From Lucifuga dentata (taxonomy: Eukaryota; Chordata; Actinopteri; Ophidiiformes; Bythitidae): 64,000 nucleotides of DNA. Below, one piece after another: positions 37,419 to 58,022 of the stretch. Numbering within the stretch: the stretch's first letter is position 1; the number at the start of each line of letters is the position of its first letter. The translations under genes and the position numbers were made by a program. The notes under the pieces were generated by a model, which was not told the origin of the DNA, did no database searches, and worked only from the letters and a program-made list of their open reading frames with translations. The stretch spans positions 62,001 through 126,000 of the forward strand of contig VXCM01001411.1 in assembly GCA_014773175.1 (NCBI GenBank). The letters run 5' to 3'.

Positions 37419-39132
37419 CAAGGAATTACACTAAAAAGGAATATTTTTGAGTTCAATGAACATTTATTAATTTTAGCCAGATTAGTGCCTTGAAAGCACC
37501 AAATGATCTTTTATTGCCCTGGAATGGCCTGGTACCTAATTCCCATGATGCATTGGTAGCATCAGTTTTTGGGGAGCAGAAGGCTCTTGTTCTAGACATT
37601 ACAAAACCAAATAGAGCCAAGGGTGAAATATTGTAAAGACACTACATACCTGAAATTTACCAGGAAGTAAATGAGAAGCACTTATATTCATAGCACCAGC
37701 AGAACCTGCAAAACATGGATTAACTGACTTTGAGCATTTGTGCCAATCAAAAACACTTTCATATTTTCAGTAGAACTTTAGATCTTTGTCCAGTTTGTAA
37801 AATCACCAATTATGGAGAAAAAATAAATGTACCATGTAAATCATGTACTTACCATACTAATAGTAGTAACCACTCAAGAACATTGTGGTCTGAGTCATGT
37901 CAAGACTATATCATCTGAGAACAGTACATGGCTGTAAATGTGCAATTTAACCAAACAGATTAGAAAGCAAGTGCAAATATTACCAGAGATTTGCACATGG
38001 TCGATCAGCAGGTCAGAGTACAGTACATACTGTATAGGAAATCACTGTTTGATGGGGCTTTCAAGGAGGTGGTGCGCACTTCTTGCTGTATTTTTCAGGA
38101 TAGTGAATTAAACAACACTTACATGTCTTCTTTATAGACCGACATCTACAGGGCTAATGTGTCAAGTTGATAAACACATTTTAAAGTACCTAAAAGCAAA
38201 AAAGGTTATGTAAACTTGTAGGACTACGACCGTCCTTGTCTCGGTCAGTTTATTTATTTATTTTTTGGCATTCAGCTTAAAGTCCTCTAGGAGGTTTAAA
38301 AAAAAAAAAAAAAAANGGGGGGGGGGTAGCAATTGCATTGCTCTGCTGTCTCAAACTGTATGTTCTAAGTGTATCTGTGTTGCAAAGGGGGTTCATCTAC
38401 AGGCCAATCAACTGGCTGTAAGACACACATCAATGAAATGCTGCCATCATTCACCCCATGATGTCGAATTCCTTAATTAATACCATAAAATAGTTTTACA
38501 TGTATTATACTCCTTTTTATAATTACAAGCAGCTCAAAACCTGAGTTGTCACAGTATAACATTTTTAAACATACAAAAAAAAAGTACATTTGTCTCCACT
38601 TTCTGTAAATAGTAAGTTAGCTTTCTTTTAAATCCCTTTCTTGAATGAAACATGCAACTTATACAACCAGTAGTTAAGTGTAAAAATAAATCAATACAAG
38701 AAAGTAACTCAGAAGATGAAACATCTTGCCTAATATCAGCATCCGCCTACAGTATTAAACAGAATGCGAGCAAACGGAAAAACTCACCTCCAGAGGAAGA
38801 AAATGAAGAAAGTGCACCTTCAATATCTTTTAGTAATATGCTCCCTAGAGCCATCTGAAGGCAAAAGAGCATCACAGCCCAGACATCTGACCAACAGGAA
38901 GCATCGTCGCCATAATCTTAGTTAACGTCTCATTTCTCAATTCTTCCTCAGCAACTGCAAAGTCATTAATCATTTTTCGCTAAGTTTTTTTCTGTCTTTC
39001 AATAAAGGATTTATTATCACACAATAAGTTTTTTTCCAAGGGCACTTAACAGTGAGCATAGTCTTTAATGTCTGAACTCGGGGTAGTATGTTGCCATTTC
39101 CGTGTGCTAGCCATGACTGCAGAGTGGTGGGC
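37419..39132. other. Intergenic space and 3' UTRs between convergent genes
   Basis: 1.7 kb between the MAP3K19 stop (37418) and CCNT2 stop (39133). Plus-strand AATAAA at 37822-37827 is a plausible MAP3K19 polyadenylation signal. Minus-strand AATAAA at 39015-39010, about 118 nt after the CCNT2 stop, is a plausible CCNT2 signal. An A run meeting a G run at 38299-38326 holds an N (38316). No further gene seen. Confidence 0.5.
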
Positions 39133-42100
39133 TCAGTGTTTCTGCTCTCCCACTTCGTGTGGCGACTCACTATGAGTAGAATACTGCTGAGAGGTCCGCA
39201 GCCCACCTGGGTGTGACAGGAGGGGAGGAGGAAAAATAAGAAGAAGAAGGGGGGGGGGGNGGGGGGGGGGGAGGTTAGCCATAGAGCTCCAAGCCAGATG
39301 AGACACACTGCAGTACACAAGAGGAGCAAGGAGGGGAAAAAAAGGGGGAAGAAAAAGAAATACCTGCAGCACCAGTGCCACCCTTGGAGTTTTTGCTCAC
39401 TTTGGAGCAAGAGGAGGATGAGGAAGAAGAGTGGTGGTTGTGGCTAGCCTCGGGGTATGGCCTCTTGTGGGATGATGACGAGGAAGACGAAGATGTGGAT
39501 CCAGCAGGAGCAAGTGTTCCTTCTGCGCCATACAGTCCATGAGGACTCCTCACCAGTCCTCCCCTACCACCAAGCCCCTCTAGACCTCCTCGACCGTTCC
39601 CGCTGTGTGTGTGGGAGTGAGAGTGACTGTGGCTATGCTTGTGGTGGCGGTGCAGGCTGTGCTCTGCTCCATGCTGCTGCTTCTCCTTGCTCACGAGTGG
39701 GCTGGAATGTTTACTCTTGTTGTTGGCCGCTACACCTTCATCTGATGAGCTGTGGCGCTCGGATGATAAAAGCTTGATTTTCATCTTAAGCTCCTCTTTG
39801 TTCGGTTGCCCACTTTTGTCTAGCTGGGCGTTTCCGACGGACACAGAAACGGCCTGGCGGAGTTTGAGTGAGCCTGTCCCTTTGTCCCGTTTATCACCAT
39901 GGTGACGTCTATCTTGTCCTGAAGATAAGGAGGAAGGAAGTTTCATTTTCAGAGGGGAGGCAGTGTTGCTGCTGCCACCACCATGGGCATGCTGGGACAT
40001 TTGATGGGGCAGTGCATGTTTTCTATGATCTCCTTGGCTCACAGAGGATGGTGCATAGGTAGTGTAGGAGGAAGACGAATGTCCTCTGGCGTCACACTCC
40101 ATTACTCCTCCATGCTGCTCCTGCTTGTATTTCTGCATGGCAGGACTCAGCTCTGCAGCATATTTTTCTTTGTATTTTTCTAGAGACAACTTCTGAACCG
40201 GGGAAGGCTGCGTTGGAGGCGGCCGAGGGGGTGGAGGGTAAGCAGATTGCGGTGGTGGCTGATGCTTTCCTACTCCACTCCCAACAGGCCCTTTGTGTTC
40301 ATTTTTAACAGGGTTGAAGTCTACAGATTTGTCAGTCCTATACGGTGGATACTGGAGAAAAGACGAAGTGGATGCCTGCAAGGACAATGCAGGCCCTTGG
40401 TGAGGGATACCAGGAGATTCCTGTTTTATACCCGTGGGTGCGTAATCTGCTTGACTCTGATTACTGTGTGGCCACTCGCTGTGGCTTGCTGGGTGGTATG
40501 TGCCAGCTATGGTATCCAGAGAGACGGGCGCATCTCCGGACTGACCAGGCATGGACACTGTGAAGATGGCACCTGCTTTGGAAAAAGTTAGGTTGGAAGG
40601 GGAGACTCCAGACAGTGATGACTCAGCCAGACAACAGTCTTGAAGCATAGAAGGCCCAGGAAAAGAGTTATCCGTCGCCTGGGCACTCTCAGTCTTGGGC
40701 TTTTTGGCAGCTTGTGTTGCCTACAAGATACAGAAGGAGAAATGGCTATAAAGGGCTTTGTTTGATTTTAGTTAGCAGTGAAGCATGGAACAAAAACGTA
40801 TCCTACCCTCCAGTTGCGTATTCTCTTTAATCGGCTAGGTGTCTTCTCCAATATCTGCAGAAACTCGTGGGTCAACTCTACAAGAAAGATGCACCCAATT
40901 GCATGGCCAAGAAAGCATTATTACAAATTTATACTGGTGACATTTTAGTTTGCATTTAAAACCTAACAACTATACAAATTAAATGAGTTTTATGCTGCTC
41001 TAACATAAGGCTTGTTTAATTGGTGCTTCTAACTCTTAACTACATAAAGTAAAAATGAAAAACATAATTTTAGTCTCACCATCCAGCAGCTCTAAGGTGA
41101 CAGAGCTGTCCACGTATTCCCACCAGTGTTTCCCATCAGTGGAAACTGGGATCTCCCAGTTGGACCACTTACATGCCAGGTGGATACACACACAGGCGAT
41201 GACTGTGGGCTTAAACTGGAGGCAGAAGGTGGTGAGGTGTAGACTATGTGGTGTGCCGGGGGTGTGAGTGCAAGTAGGCAGTGTGTGACATATGTACGAA
41301 AGAGTGAAAATGTGTGTGAGGGCGTGTGTGTGTGTGTGTATGAGGTACAGGTGTGGTCAGGATTGGTTCCACATGTAGAGAAAAGAGAAGAAACACAAGA
41401 GGGAGCAAATAGCATTAATCCAATGAATGTGTATTTTGCAGGAATACACAGAAAACAAACATACCAGCATAATGTTTAAGAGGTAGTAAACTTTGCCTGA
41501 AAATGTGAACAGCCACTTAGGTCAAAACACATTTAATTATACAAACACATACAGGAAAAACCTAATAAACAATGATTTAGACTTTTTTTTTTTTTTAAGT
41601 TGGGNAAAAAGGAGCTAAACCCTAGGACTACATTTTAATTCTCAATCAGCCTGGTGGCGTCTGATCGCAGTTTTGAAGACTTTCTGAACCCTAAACCCAA
41701 CTAACATCTGCAATTCTCCAGCTGTGATGCTCTGAGATTCTTTGGCCACTTGAACCATCATCCTCACCATGCGTGGAGTCACTATAGAACACACATCCTT
41801 TTCCTGTCCCATTGAGAAAAATATTATATTTTATAATTTTATGATAAAAAATTTATTTTTCCCTTGTTATTATTTTACTTTAATTAAAGGTTATATTTTT
41901 GTTAATATTTTGAATGAAAGATCAAGAGGATAAATNATTTTACTTTAATTAAAGGTTATATTTTTGTTAATATTTTGAATGAAAGATCAAGAGGATAAAT
42001 GTAAAGGGCATTTTTTTCACAGCCCATTTTGCTTTTATTTACCAATGTTGGCAGTATTTGTGGAGGGCGCTGCAGCCCTTTTAGTCTTCCTGAGAAAATG

Positions 42101-45100
42101 TCTCAGTGTGCTACTGTATGAAACTAGAACTACCATAACCATAACTTGGCATCTTTGCATTTTAAAACACATCTGGTAAGACATATTTAATAACTTCGCT
42201 GAGACAAATTTAAAATCACAAACGTGCTCTGTCAAGTTACAACCAGGATTTACCAGTAATTTGGTTGACTATTATTCTTAAACTCTTTACATCTTTAAAA
42301 TCCTACCTCCTAATAAATCCTCCAAGCATTGTTTCATCAGTTTGCACTTACAGCACGATTTGCAAATGATTTTAATCAGTTCAAGACAAACTTGTATATG
42401 CTTAAACTAACAGCAATACCTCTGCACAAGCACAGTTTCAATGTATTGAACAAACTCTTTAAAGACCCAGTCTATCTATTAAAAATGTCAGGGAAGTCAT
42501 TTCCTCTTCACAGTAGAGTAACCACCCATAGATTTTATGAAATATGAAAGAATGTTGATGAACAGCTAGAAAAAATGTGCATGTTAAGACAAGCAAATAC
42601 TGCAAAAGAGCATAAAAAGATACTATATTTTGAATAAATGAAGAAAAAGAACATTTAAAAAATGAATTTGAGGTACTTACCAGAAGAACCTCTACGAAAT
42701 GTTTACATCTGTGAAATCTTTAGCTGCTATTCAGGAAAGTGTCTTTCTTTTAGACTTATGCACTTTTTCGCAACCGAACAAATATGTGGGTTTCAAGCGC
42801 ACCACTACACTTCACATACTGCATTCAACCCATCTGTGCCAACTCTTGGTCCCTTGTACAATACACCGCACTGCAACTGGGGCCGGTAACGCTACAAGCC
42901 AACCTGTCCCGCACCCTTTGCCCAAGGGAGGAGAGCTGAGGGGAGGAGGCAAGCGTCCCAACAACCACCAGCGCAAGTAGGGCCCGTTGGACACTGAAAG
43001 GGTACCTTGCATTACAGGAAGCTATGGTGTGCAGTCAAAGTGCAACAAAGGAGGGGCAGGATAACAACCTGTTGGTAGCCATGTAATAGGAAGTCTGTGC
43101 CAGATCCTTGCTTGCTGTAAGGGAGGAGAGACAGAGACAGACAAGAAAAGAAAAAAAAATTAACATTTTTGTTAATCAAACGCTTATTCTTATCATTTGG
43201 AAAGGAGCTGAAACGGTTTACCTTTACATTTATTTCCAATGCACTGATTAAGCCAAGGCCAAGACTGAAAATAACCCTCAGGGAGGAGATAAGCCAACGG
43301 TGCGAGATAGCAAAAACACCCTAACCAAGCAACCGAGCTCAAGTCACATTCATGCTTCTCTGCTAAGCTGTTCTGGCAGTCTTGCCATATTTATTTACGG
43401 CCTAGTGCTGCAAAACTCAATGATGTGTCATGCATTAACATGGTTAATGTCAATGCATGGTCATGGTTGTTGTACATTCGTTATATACCCGCAGTGGTCA
43501 TATTTATGTGGCTTCATTCATTTTGCGGAGAATGTTTTCAAGAAATGGCTTTGCTAGATTTAAAACAAAAATCTTCATCTGGACATATGGACATACTCTA
43601 CACATACTGTAGATACTGCAACTAACAGACAGCATAAATCTGCCCTTTATCATCATAGAAACTTTAGGTAAGTCAATACTTAAATTAAGCCTGTAAGTCA
43701 TAACCTTATTATCTAAGAGACAATAAATATTATAGGCATATCAGGAAATTGTTGAATCCTTGACTGATGCAAGAAAGATATATGGTTTTAAGTTTATGAT
43801 CAAAATGATTATAATCTGTGTGAAACCAAGAAGTAGGAATTTGACTGACTCAACCATAGCCACCAGATAAAGGAGCTGCATGATACAGCATAAAAAGGCA
43901 AGGCCAAGCCAAAACATTAGGGACTGGAAAAAAGGGGGGTAGAATAAATAAAAAAAGTTTGGCTCCAGATCATTAGATCTGAGCAGACACTTACAGAAAA
44001 AAAACTGAGGTACATACACTTCAGTCATGGACTTGGCTCAAATGCTGTCAAGACATTAAATCTTTCATGTATTACGTCACACAGAGGGGCGACGACCTCA
44101 AAAAGGTCATCAACGGAACAGGTAAATAGTCACATAAACATGAAATCAGCAGGATTTTTACCCCCCCTCCCCACCCATATCTGAGGTGGGGGACAGACAA
44201 GAGGAGAGGGGACAAAGAGCAAAGAAGGAAGCCTCTACCTCGCACTAGCTGGGAACATTTCACCACATCAGTGTGTGGGTGCTCAATAGTAATTTCAAAG
44301 CCTGGAACAAAATACATGACAGGTGAGTTCAACACAGGCACAGTTTGGAGGTGACATGTCATTTTATGTTTGAACAAACACATTTATCTCTTTCATTGTT
44401 ATCAAGTATCAATTCCAATTTCAATCATTATCTATTTCCATTAACAATAAACAACGGACCTTGAATTCAATTATGTAGGATCGAAATGAAGTGCAAGCAA
44501 ATCAAGTTCAGGCCGTGTCTGCATATGTGAACAGCCAAAAAAATAAAATGTTATGGTGAACAAAGCGGCGAATCCAGACTTAGTATCATGCTGTACGGCT
44601 ACATCAATGTTGACAGTACGAAACAAGAAAGAATGACATGTCACCTTTACATGATTTACTGAGAAATGTATTTGACAAGAAATCCGTAGACCAGTTCATA
44701 ACATCTCTTTAAACAGGCTGTGATGAATAAATCAACAGATCAATATTACTGTACCCTTATTGATAATAAGCCAGTGATAATGATTAGGCTATACAAAGCG
44801 CTTTCTCTCTTTTTCTCAAGTCATCCACTCCAGTCACCATTACTTACCGAGAGTCTGCAGCACTATGGATTCAAGTATCACCAGCTCTTGAGCTTGCTGG
44901 AGGTATGCCTGAAGTTTGATAGACAGTCATTACATAACAATTGTAATGAGTCTATTAATCAAACCCCCTAACAACTGATTGCAACTCGCCAAAACTCACA
45001 ATAGAGAGGCTTCTTTTAGTTTTATTCTTAAGCGCTGGAAGGTGTAGGTGTTTATTACACACCTACAGCAGGCCAGAGGAGGACAAATAAACCCTTATGC

Positions 45101-46685
45101 AGGGGTAAGGGAACTTGACACAGCCAGTTAGACATAGGCAAACCACTGGCCACTCAAAGATGTGGAAAGAAAGATAACTTTCAAACCTACAACATGCACA
45201 GCTACCTGGACTTACATTACTTTTTGCATCTAGCGGAGGTTCTAGGGGATTTAGGCAAGCGTGTGCAACTTTGATCACATGTTCAAGCTTCCGAGGTTGC
45301 TCTTCCACTTTTGCAGCCAAGAATAAGGTGGTTGGAGATATTATCTGGAAATATCAGCAAAAAGACATAAAGATAAAACACGAAACTCACTAAATGATGA
45401 TGTAAAATGTAAATGCTACATGAAATTAGGTTTAAATATCAAAAGTGTCTCTGAATACTTACATTCCTGTGGAATTTGGTGAAAGAGTGATGCATATAAA
45501 ATCTATGCATGTAAACAATAGCTGTATTTATTGTTAATTGGGAGCTGGAATGTGGGTCAAGGAAAAATATGGATGACAACATGCTTAGCTTAAAATAGAT
45601 ACCACTGATTTTAGGATATTTGGTACAAGTGAATTTAGAGGATAAGTGCACTCCTCCCTACACAAAATGCAAACAGAGAGGATGGGTTGCACTAAGAGTG
45701 TAGGGAATAGATTGGAAATAAAACTACAAGTGTGAAACCTAAGCCATTCTTTGGTGATTTGATGGGTTAAATTTGAGGAGTGGCTTTAGATTTTGGCACC
45801 AACACAAAATACTGCATGGGAAATCATGAGGGTCAATTTTCGTTTGCACAGCGCCCACTGCAGCAACTAAAGACTTTATACAACTGTTTCACATGCTGAA
45901 TAGTGCTCTATGACCAATTAACTGATTTTGATTAGTAAAATACGTGGAAACCCATTTTAAACCTATTAAAAGTACAATGGCAACCACTTTTAGACAATAT
46001 TAGTATAAACCGTCAGCTACCTAGTGTTGAAAACGTGTTATTGCGTAATGAGGGTGGTCTGAGAGAAAAGGTAACTGCTTAGAAAGCGTTAGCTGCTGAA
46101 CAAGCTAGCGAAGCTTACATCTTTTAACTTAATGACAACAAAACTAATGTAATGTTATATCTTAAAGCAACCCCCATCCTAACGAAACACGTGGTTATTT
46201 GGCATGCCAAGCTCAATCGAGTCGAGGGAGCTGATTTTTGAATTTTTATTCTAAGAGGTTAGCACCAGCAAACAATCTCCATGGTGGCCTTTTCGTCGTC
46301 AACCACCGACGCGCCTAAACATGCAGATAAAGACTCTTAACGTTTAGATTCCAGTTTAAGAACAAAGCGACTAAAACAAAAAAACAAACACACTGTAAAT
46401 CAGCACGTCCCAATATTCATGGTAGTCAAGTAAAACGTAGCTAACTGATGATAATAGGCCTGCACGAACAGTCAGCGCCATGTCTGCTTCCAGTCGGGCC
46501 AGTCAGAAGTTTGTTTACGAAGGATACACGTTGAGTCTCTGGCCCATATCTTGGATCAGGTTCGCTGCCTGCTGCCGGTAGGAGAGCTCTCGGTCAGCTT
46601 CTACTCCGTTACGGCGGGACGGCGTGTTTTCAAGTTGCTCCCGGGTGAAAAACCATTTCGACGAAGACCCCCGGCACGCCGCCAT
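39133..46685 (-). CDS. ccnt2: CCNT2, cyclin T2, P-TEFb regulatory subunit
   Basis: Cyclin T2 pairs with CDK9 as P-TEFb and releases paused RNA polymerase II in the nucleus. Exons in transcript order: 46528-46685 (ATG at 46685), 45463-45544, 45216-45344, 44848-44908, 44239-44301, 43069-43114, 41080-41243, 40807-40877, 39364-40720, 39133-39206. All phases agree and sum to 2205 nt, 734 residues (human isoforms 663 and 730). Residues from [16 protein letters not shown] onward form the two cyclin folds ([83 protein letters not shown]). The long ninth exon encodes the low-complexity tail with a Pro tract, [19 protein letters not shown], and a His-Ser run ([12 protein letters not shown]) of the kind that binds the polymerase tail in cyclin T proteins. 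The last exon ends [10 protein letters not shown]. Neighbours match human 2q21.3. Confidence 0.95.
39275..39363 (-). other. Possible alternative C-terminus of CCNT2 (intron read-through)
   Basis: If the donor at 39363 (GTATTTCT) is not used, the frame of the long exon continues for about 29 more residues ([15 protein letters not shown]...) to a stop at 39275. Spliced use to 39206 is better supported, since phase and acceptor (CACACCCAG) fit, but human CCNT2 also has two C-terminal isoforms. An N in a G run (39260) lies just beyond. Confidence 0.35.
41650..41785 (-). pseudogene. Tc1/mariner-like transposase fragment
   Basis: The minus strand reads, without a stop, [20 protein letters not shown] followed by [20 protein letters not shown]. 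This fits the N-terminal helix-turn-helix of Tc1-like transposases (R-IV--AK----T--ELQ------V---TIRR). Only this segment remains and no DDE catalytic part is seen nearby, so it is a dead relic. It sits in the CCNT2 intron between exons 6 and 7. Confidence 0.6.
41872..42000. other. Assembly duplication in CCNT2 intron
   Basis: 41872-41935 is repeated exactly at 41937-42000 around the N at 41936. Same 64 bp plus N pattern as elsewhere in the window. Confidence 0.85.
42840..43010. other. GC-rich block in CCNT2 intron, unexplained
   Basis: About 170 bp richer in G+C than its surroundings (GGGGCCGGTAACGC, CCTGTCCCGCACCCTTTGCC, GGGGAGGAGGC). It ends 59 bp from the small exon at 43069-43114. No exon with matching phase is needed here and I recognise no repeat. 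It could be a fragment of an unlisted repeat or a splicing control region. Confidence 0.3.
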
Positions 46686-46745
46686 TGCTCTCCGACGTCA
46701 ACGTTCCTCCGGGCATGGAGAAAGCGGACGTGACGTCGACTTTGC
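46680..46745 (-). promoter_or_regulatory. CCNT2 promoter with CRE-like and YY1-like sites
   Basis: CpG-rich. GACGTCA at 46694-46700 and TGACGTC at 46731-46737 resemble cAMP-response elements. The minus-strand GCAATGGCGGCG at the start codon matches the YY1 pattern often seen over ATG codons of TATA-less genes. No TATA box. Transcription start not determined. Confidence 0.45.
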
Positions 46746-47233
46746 ACAGGAAACCACAACTTAATCTTCTTCTTTTGTGGCTTTAATGGCGCCTTGGCTC
46801 ATTACCGCCACCTGCTGCTTCGGTGTGTGGACTAGCGTCAATAAATTCTGCTGGTACCACTTGACAAAACGATATTTTCATACAAGGTTTACAGAATGCC
46901 TTTGAGCCAGTGGCTGACTTCTGACAGGGATAAAGATGAACTCTTATAATTTAAAATAAACTAAAATCTGACTGTTAACAAAAATTAAGTCTAATTCACA
47001 TTCAAATGTCACTCGTGGACATTTACAATTTATCCCGCATTTCCAGAAGACATTGCTTTAGCTGAGTTTGAACAAGTAAAGCCACTCACAAATTATCTGA
47101 CACAGAAAATACTTATTTTATCATTAGGTTATTGTACAACAAGGCCAAATGAAAAAAAAAAAAAAAAAANAAAAAAAAAAAAAAAAAACGAATCCATTAA
47201 ATCAGTGGGCACAGCAGTTGCACTGATTTTATG
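46746..47233. other. Intergenic gap between CCNT2 and ACMSD
   Basis: Only 549 bp separate the CCNT2 start codon from the ACMSD stop, both on the minus strand, so the ACMSD 3' UTR and CCNT2 upstream region share this space. It contains an A run with N (47151-47188). No other gene seen. Confidence 0.6.
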
Positions 47234-54985
<7,752 letters not shown>

Positions 54986-55409
54986 CCTGGTGATCTTTCT
55001 TTGTTGTCAGGTGAAATTGGAATTCTGCAGAGTTCATGCAATAACTGCGCGTCTCTCTCTCTCTCTCTCTCTGTCTCTCTGTGCACTACAAATCAAAGAG
55101 CGACAGGTGAATGGCTGCTGGGTCACTAACTGCTTGACTTGAGTCATTTATTAACTCCTTTATTTAAAAAAATAAAAAAAAAACCCTGCCATAAATGAAT
55201 CTGAATATGCCATTAAACCATTTTACACTTCATTAATTAAATCTATCAGCTGATATTATTGTCTCAAAGCAGTAAAACCCCTACTCACCCCTTCCCCATA
55301 TGAATTTATTCAGTACTGGCACATCAGAGAGATAAGGGTACAGTATATTCAGAACAACTGGTCTAGGATTTACTTTTTCTGAAAGTTCATTGTGTTCTGG
55401 ATTCTGTTG

Positions 55410-57125
55410 CCGGGGTGTCAAACTCAATCACAGAGGGGGCCAAAATTAAAAATTGGGTCCAAGTCAAGGACCAAACAGGGTCAACTTTATTGAAATGACT
55501 TAAATTGGCCTTGTTTTCAGAGGTGTTATGACAAATTACTCATAGCCTACATTACTGTAATATGAACTACACTTTAACCACTGCTCCTAACACATCTATA
55601 GAATTCAGAACAAACCAGAGGTGGAAAAAACAGACAAATGAGAGATCAAATTAAAAATAATTAACACATCAGCATCCTTCATTTTTTTTATATGTCTTCC
55701 TCTCTATCAGCAGTGTTTCAACAGGTTTATCCCTAACGGTAGGGATGAGCCAGTACACCATTATCTGTATCCGTTCTGCCGACTAAATTATCCATATCCG
55801 TATTCGTACTCGGATGGGCGGGCTTAGATCGTTACTCTGGTTTTATTTATTTATATATTTTTTAAATGAACTGACAGTACAGCACCAAGTTACAGTTGGC
55901 TAACCATGATGTACTGTATGTCGTGCACAAAATTGCATTAGTAGCCTACAGTGGATATATAAGAATCGCTAACTAACTGGCAAGTTAGCTTAGAAGCTAG
56001 TAGAAGCTACGTTATATACTCAAGTATAAGGCGAGTTTTTATTACCAAATTTCACAAAGCAAATCAGGGTTCGGCTTATACACAGAAATGATCCCACAAA
56101 AAGAAATTTCCAGGGGTGGAAATATTACCCATTACCACTATCCATGGAAAATAGTTTACATCATACCTTACAATGAGATATTTCCTGACATAACATCTTA
56201 TCCAGCAGTAAGCTTGTGATTGGTAAGCTGCTGAAATAAATCATTTCCAGTACCACTGTTAGAACCATTTCTAGGTTAATTATCAAACGTTTAAAATATT
56301 TAATTTGGGAAAAGAGAAATCAAATAAGTTATTATTTTTGAATATTTATATCTTAACTGATTGATTAGGTGATGATCACCGGCTGATTCACAGAGGAGGA
56401 GTCTATAGACGCTCAGCTGGAGGCTGATCAGGGTTTCTGTGGAATGGGGCAGCAGTATAGTTTTTGACCTCACCTCACGTCATGTTTTGTTATTTTGATT
56501 ATGAACATAAATAAGTTACAAAAAGAACAAGAGCGTGATGTTATCATTCTGGTGTGAATCAGGAAGAGAAGCCCCGTTAAAGCGGGGAAGTTTTAAAATA
56601 GCTGCCACAACTCGTACGTGGATTATTTTCAGAAAATATAGATTATTACTATTGGTAGTTTGGAGTTGTATGCTACACACGACACCTACTGCTGCTGCGC
56701 TCTGTGTAGAGAGGAGCTCTGTGTGTGGCTGCCTGGCCCATCATGGAACCATATGGACATGAGTATGGGTAGTGACACATTTTACTAGGATTTTACTCGT
56801 ACTTGTAAAAAGTGCACTATCCATAACGGATACTCGTTTCATCCGAGTACTCGGCTCATCCAGTTTCTCTAACTCCCACTTGTGCTGAAAGCCTGTTTTC
56901 AGAGGCCACCTTTTGTTTAGCCATTTCTTCCACGGGCTAACTTAAAGTTCATTAAAAGTGACTGGATGGGCACAGAGGAGAGGAGAGATGGCGCCTGCAG
57001 GTGTTGATTATATGTCGGCTGTTGCATTCTTTTGTAGCATCCACGCTCGTTATTGAGATGTTATCTCTGGGCCAGATATAATTTGGGCCGGATGTGGCCC
57101 ATGGGCCTTGAGTTTGACATATGTG
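55410..57125. mobile_element. hAT element, outer, interrupted by a second element
   Basis: Left end CCGGGGTGTCAAACTCA and right end GGCCTTGAGTTTGACATATGTG are complementary over TGTCAAACTCA plus the following GGGCC-type motif. This is a common vertebrate hAT terminus (GGGTGTCAAACTCA...). The body is interrupted at about 55735-56865 by another element. Between ACMSD and TMEM163. No intact transposase frame seen. Flanking duplication not recognisable. Confidence 0.7.
55735..56869. mobile_element. Nested hAT-like element inside the outer one
   Basis: Left end TAGGGATGAGCCAGTAC, right end (reverse complement) CTGGATGAGCCGAGTAC; these inverted repeats enclose about 1.1 kb with subterminal motifs read in opposite directions (ATCCGTATTCGTACTCGG at left, GGATACTCG at right). 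Candidate 8 bp flanks TCCCTAAC and TCTCTAAC differ at one base. Ends are accurate to about 5 bp. A 75-codon frame at 56535-56762 has no likeness I recognise. Confidence 0.6.
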
Positions 57126-58022
57126 TGTTATATCATCACTGTGCATTCAGATGCCCCCTGCTGGTTAAATGAAATGTCTCTTATTGAACTCAGACATACA
57201 GTCAGTCAGACAGATAGACAGGTTGTGAAGGTTTGTCTGGATGTAACCACCTTTCCCACAGGAAACTTCAGGGATTTGAATTCTAACTGGGTCTTACTTG
57301 CTGTCAGGGTTAAAGGCACCTTAGATTTATTTGGAACTTGAAGGCTATGTTGCTTGATACAGTATTAAATAAAATGTTTGGGTTTTTTTTGTTTGTTTGT
57401 TTGATTGTTTTGTTTTGTTTTTTTGGTACAAAAATAGCCTCATGATTTATAGAGGAACAGCAAAATGCCTGATTTTTTATGAAGACAGAAGTCACTTTCA
57501 TCCAGTGGACTGTATGAGAGTTAGATGGGGAGTTATGAAAGGAGAGGAGAGGGAGGAAGGGGAGGAGAAAAAAAAAAACTTGCTGGCACCGCCTGCCAGA
57601 TTTACNAGGAGAGGAGAGGGAGGAAGGGGAGGAGAAAAAAAAAAACTTGCTGGCACCGCCTGCCAGATTTACAGCAGATCACAATAATTCATCGTATCGT
57701 TATCGCATCGGCTCATCTAACCCTAAAGTGGGTGTCTTTAGCCGGCGGGGTCGGGCAGAGTGTTTCCATCCGGGCTGCAGACTGTTCGCTGTAGTCTTGG
57801 TTTTACTCAGAGGGAGTTGTCTGGCTGCTGATGCTGGGTGGATAAGCCTTTATCGCTCATCTCCTCTTATCGCCATCTCTCTCCCCCTGCGCAACTCATC
57901 GACACCGGTGGCATATCGGACGCACTGGATGGCTGCTGTACTTAACAAACGTGCGTGAAATCTTTTCTTCATCCTCTTCCTCTGCCTGTGACCATAAAAA
58001 CAAAAACAAAACTGCAGCAACA
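57126..58022 (+). promoter_or_regulatory. TMEM163 upstream region
   Basis: Contains a CTCF-like ATGCCCCCTGCTGG (57150-57163), a purine-rich tract duplicated by assembly (57540-57605 and 57607-57672 around the N at 57606), then a CpG-richer stretch (GCCGGCGGGGTCGGGCAGAG) at about 57740-57760 suitable for a TATA-less promoter and 5' UTR. The start site is inferred. Confidence 0.4.

Noticed and set aside
39275..40648. 457-codon single frame as a separate gene
   Set aside because: It is the long ninth exon of CCNT2 plus read-through past the donor at 39363; the upstream 24 codons to the acceptor at 40720 are in frame.
56535..56762. Possible transposase or host gene frame in the nested element
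   Set aside because: No BED finger, DDE or hATC motif recognisable; likely chance frame.
57397..57687. Glu/Lys-rich frame before TMEM163
   Set aside because: Purine-rich DNA doubled by an assembly artefact; no homology.
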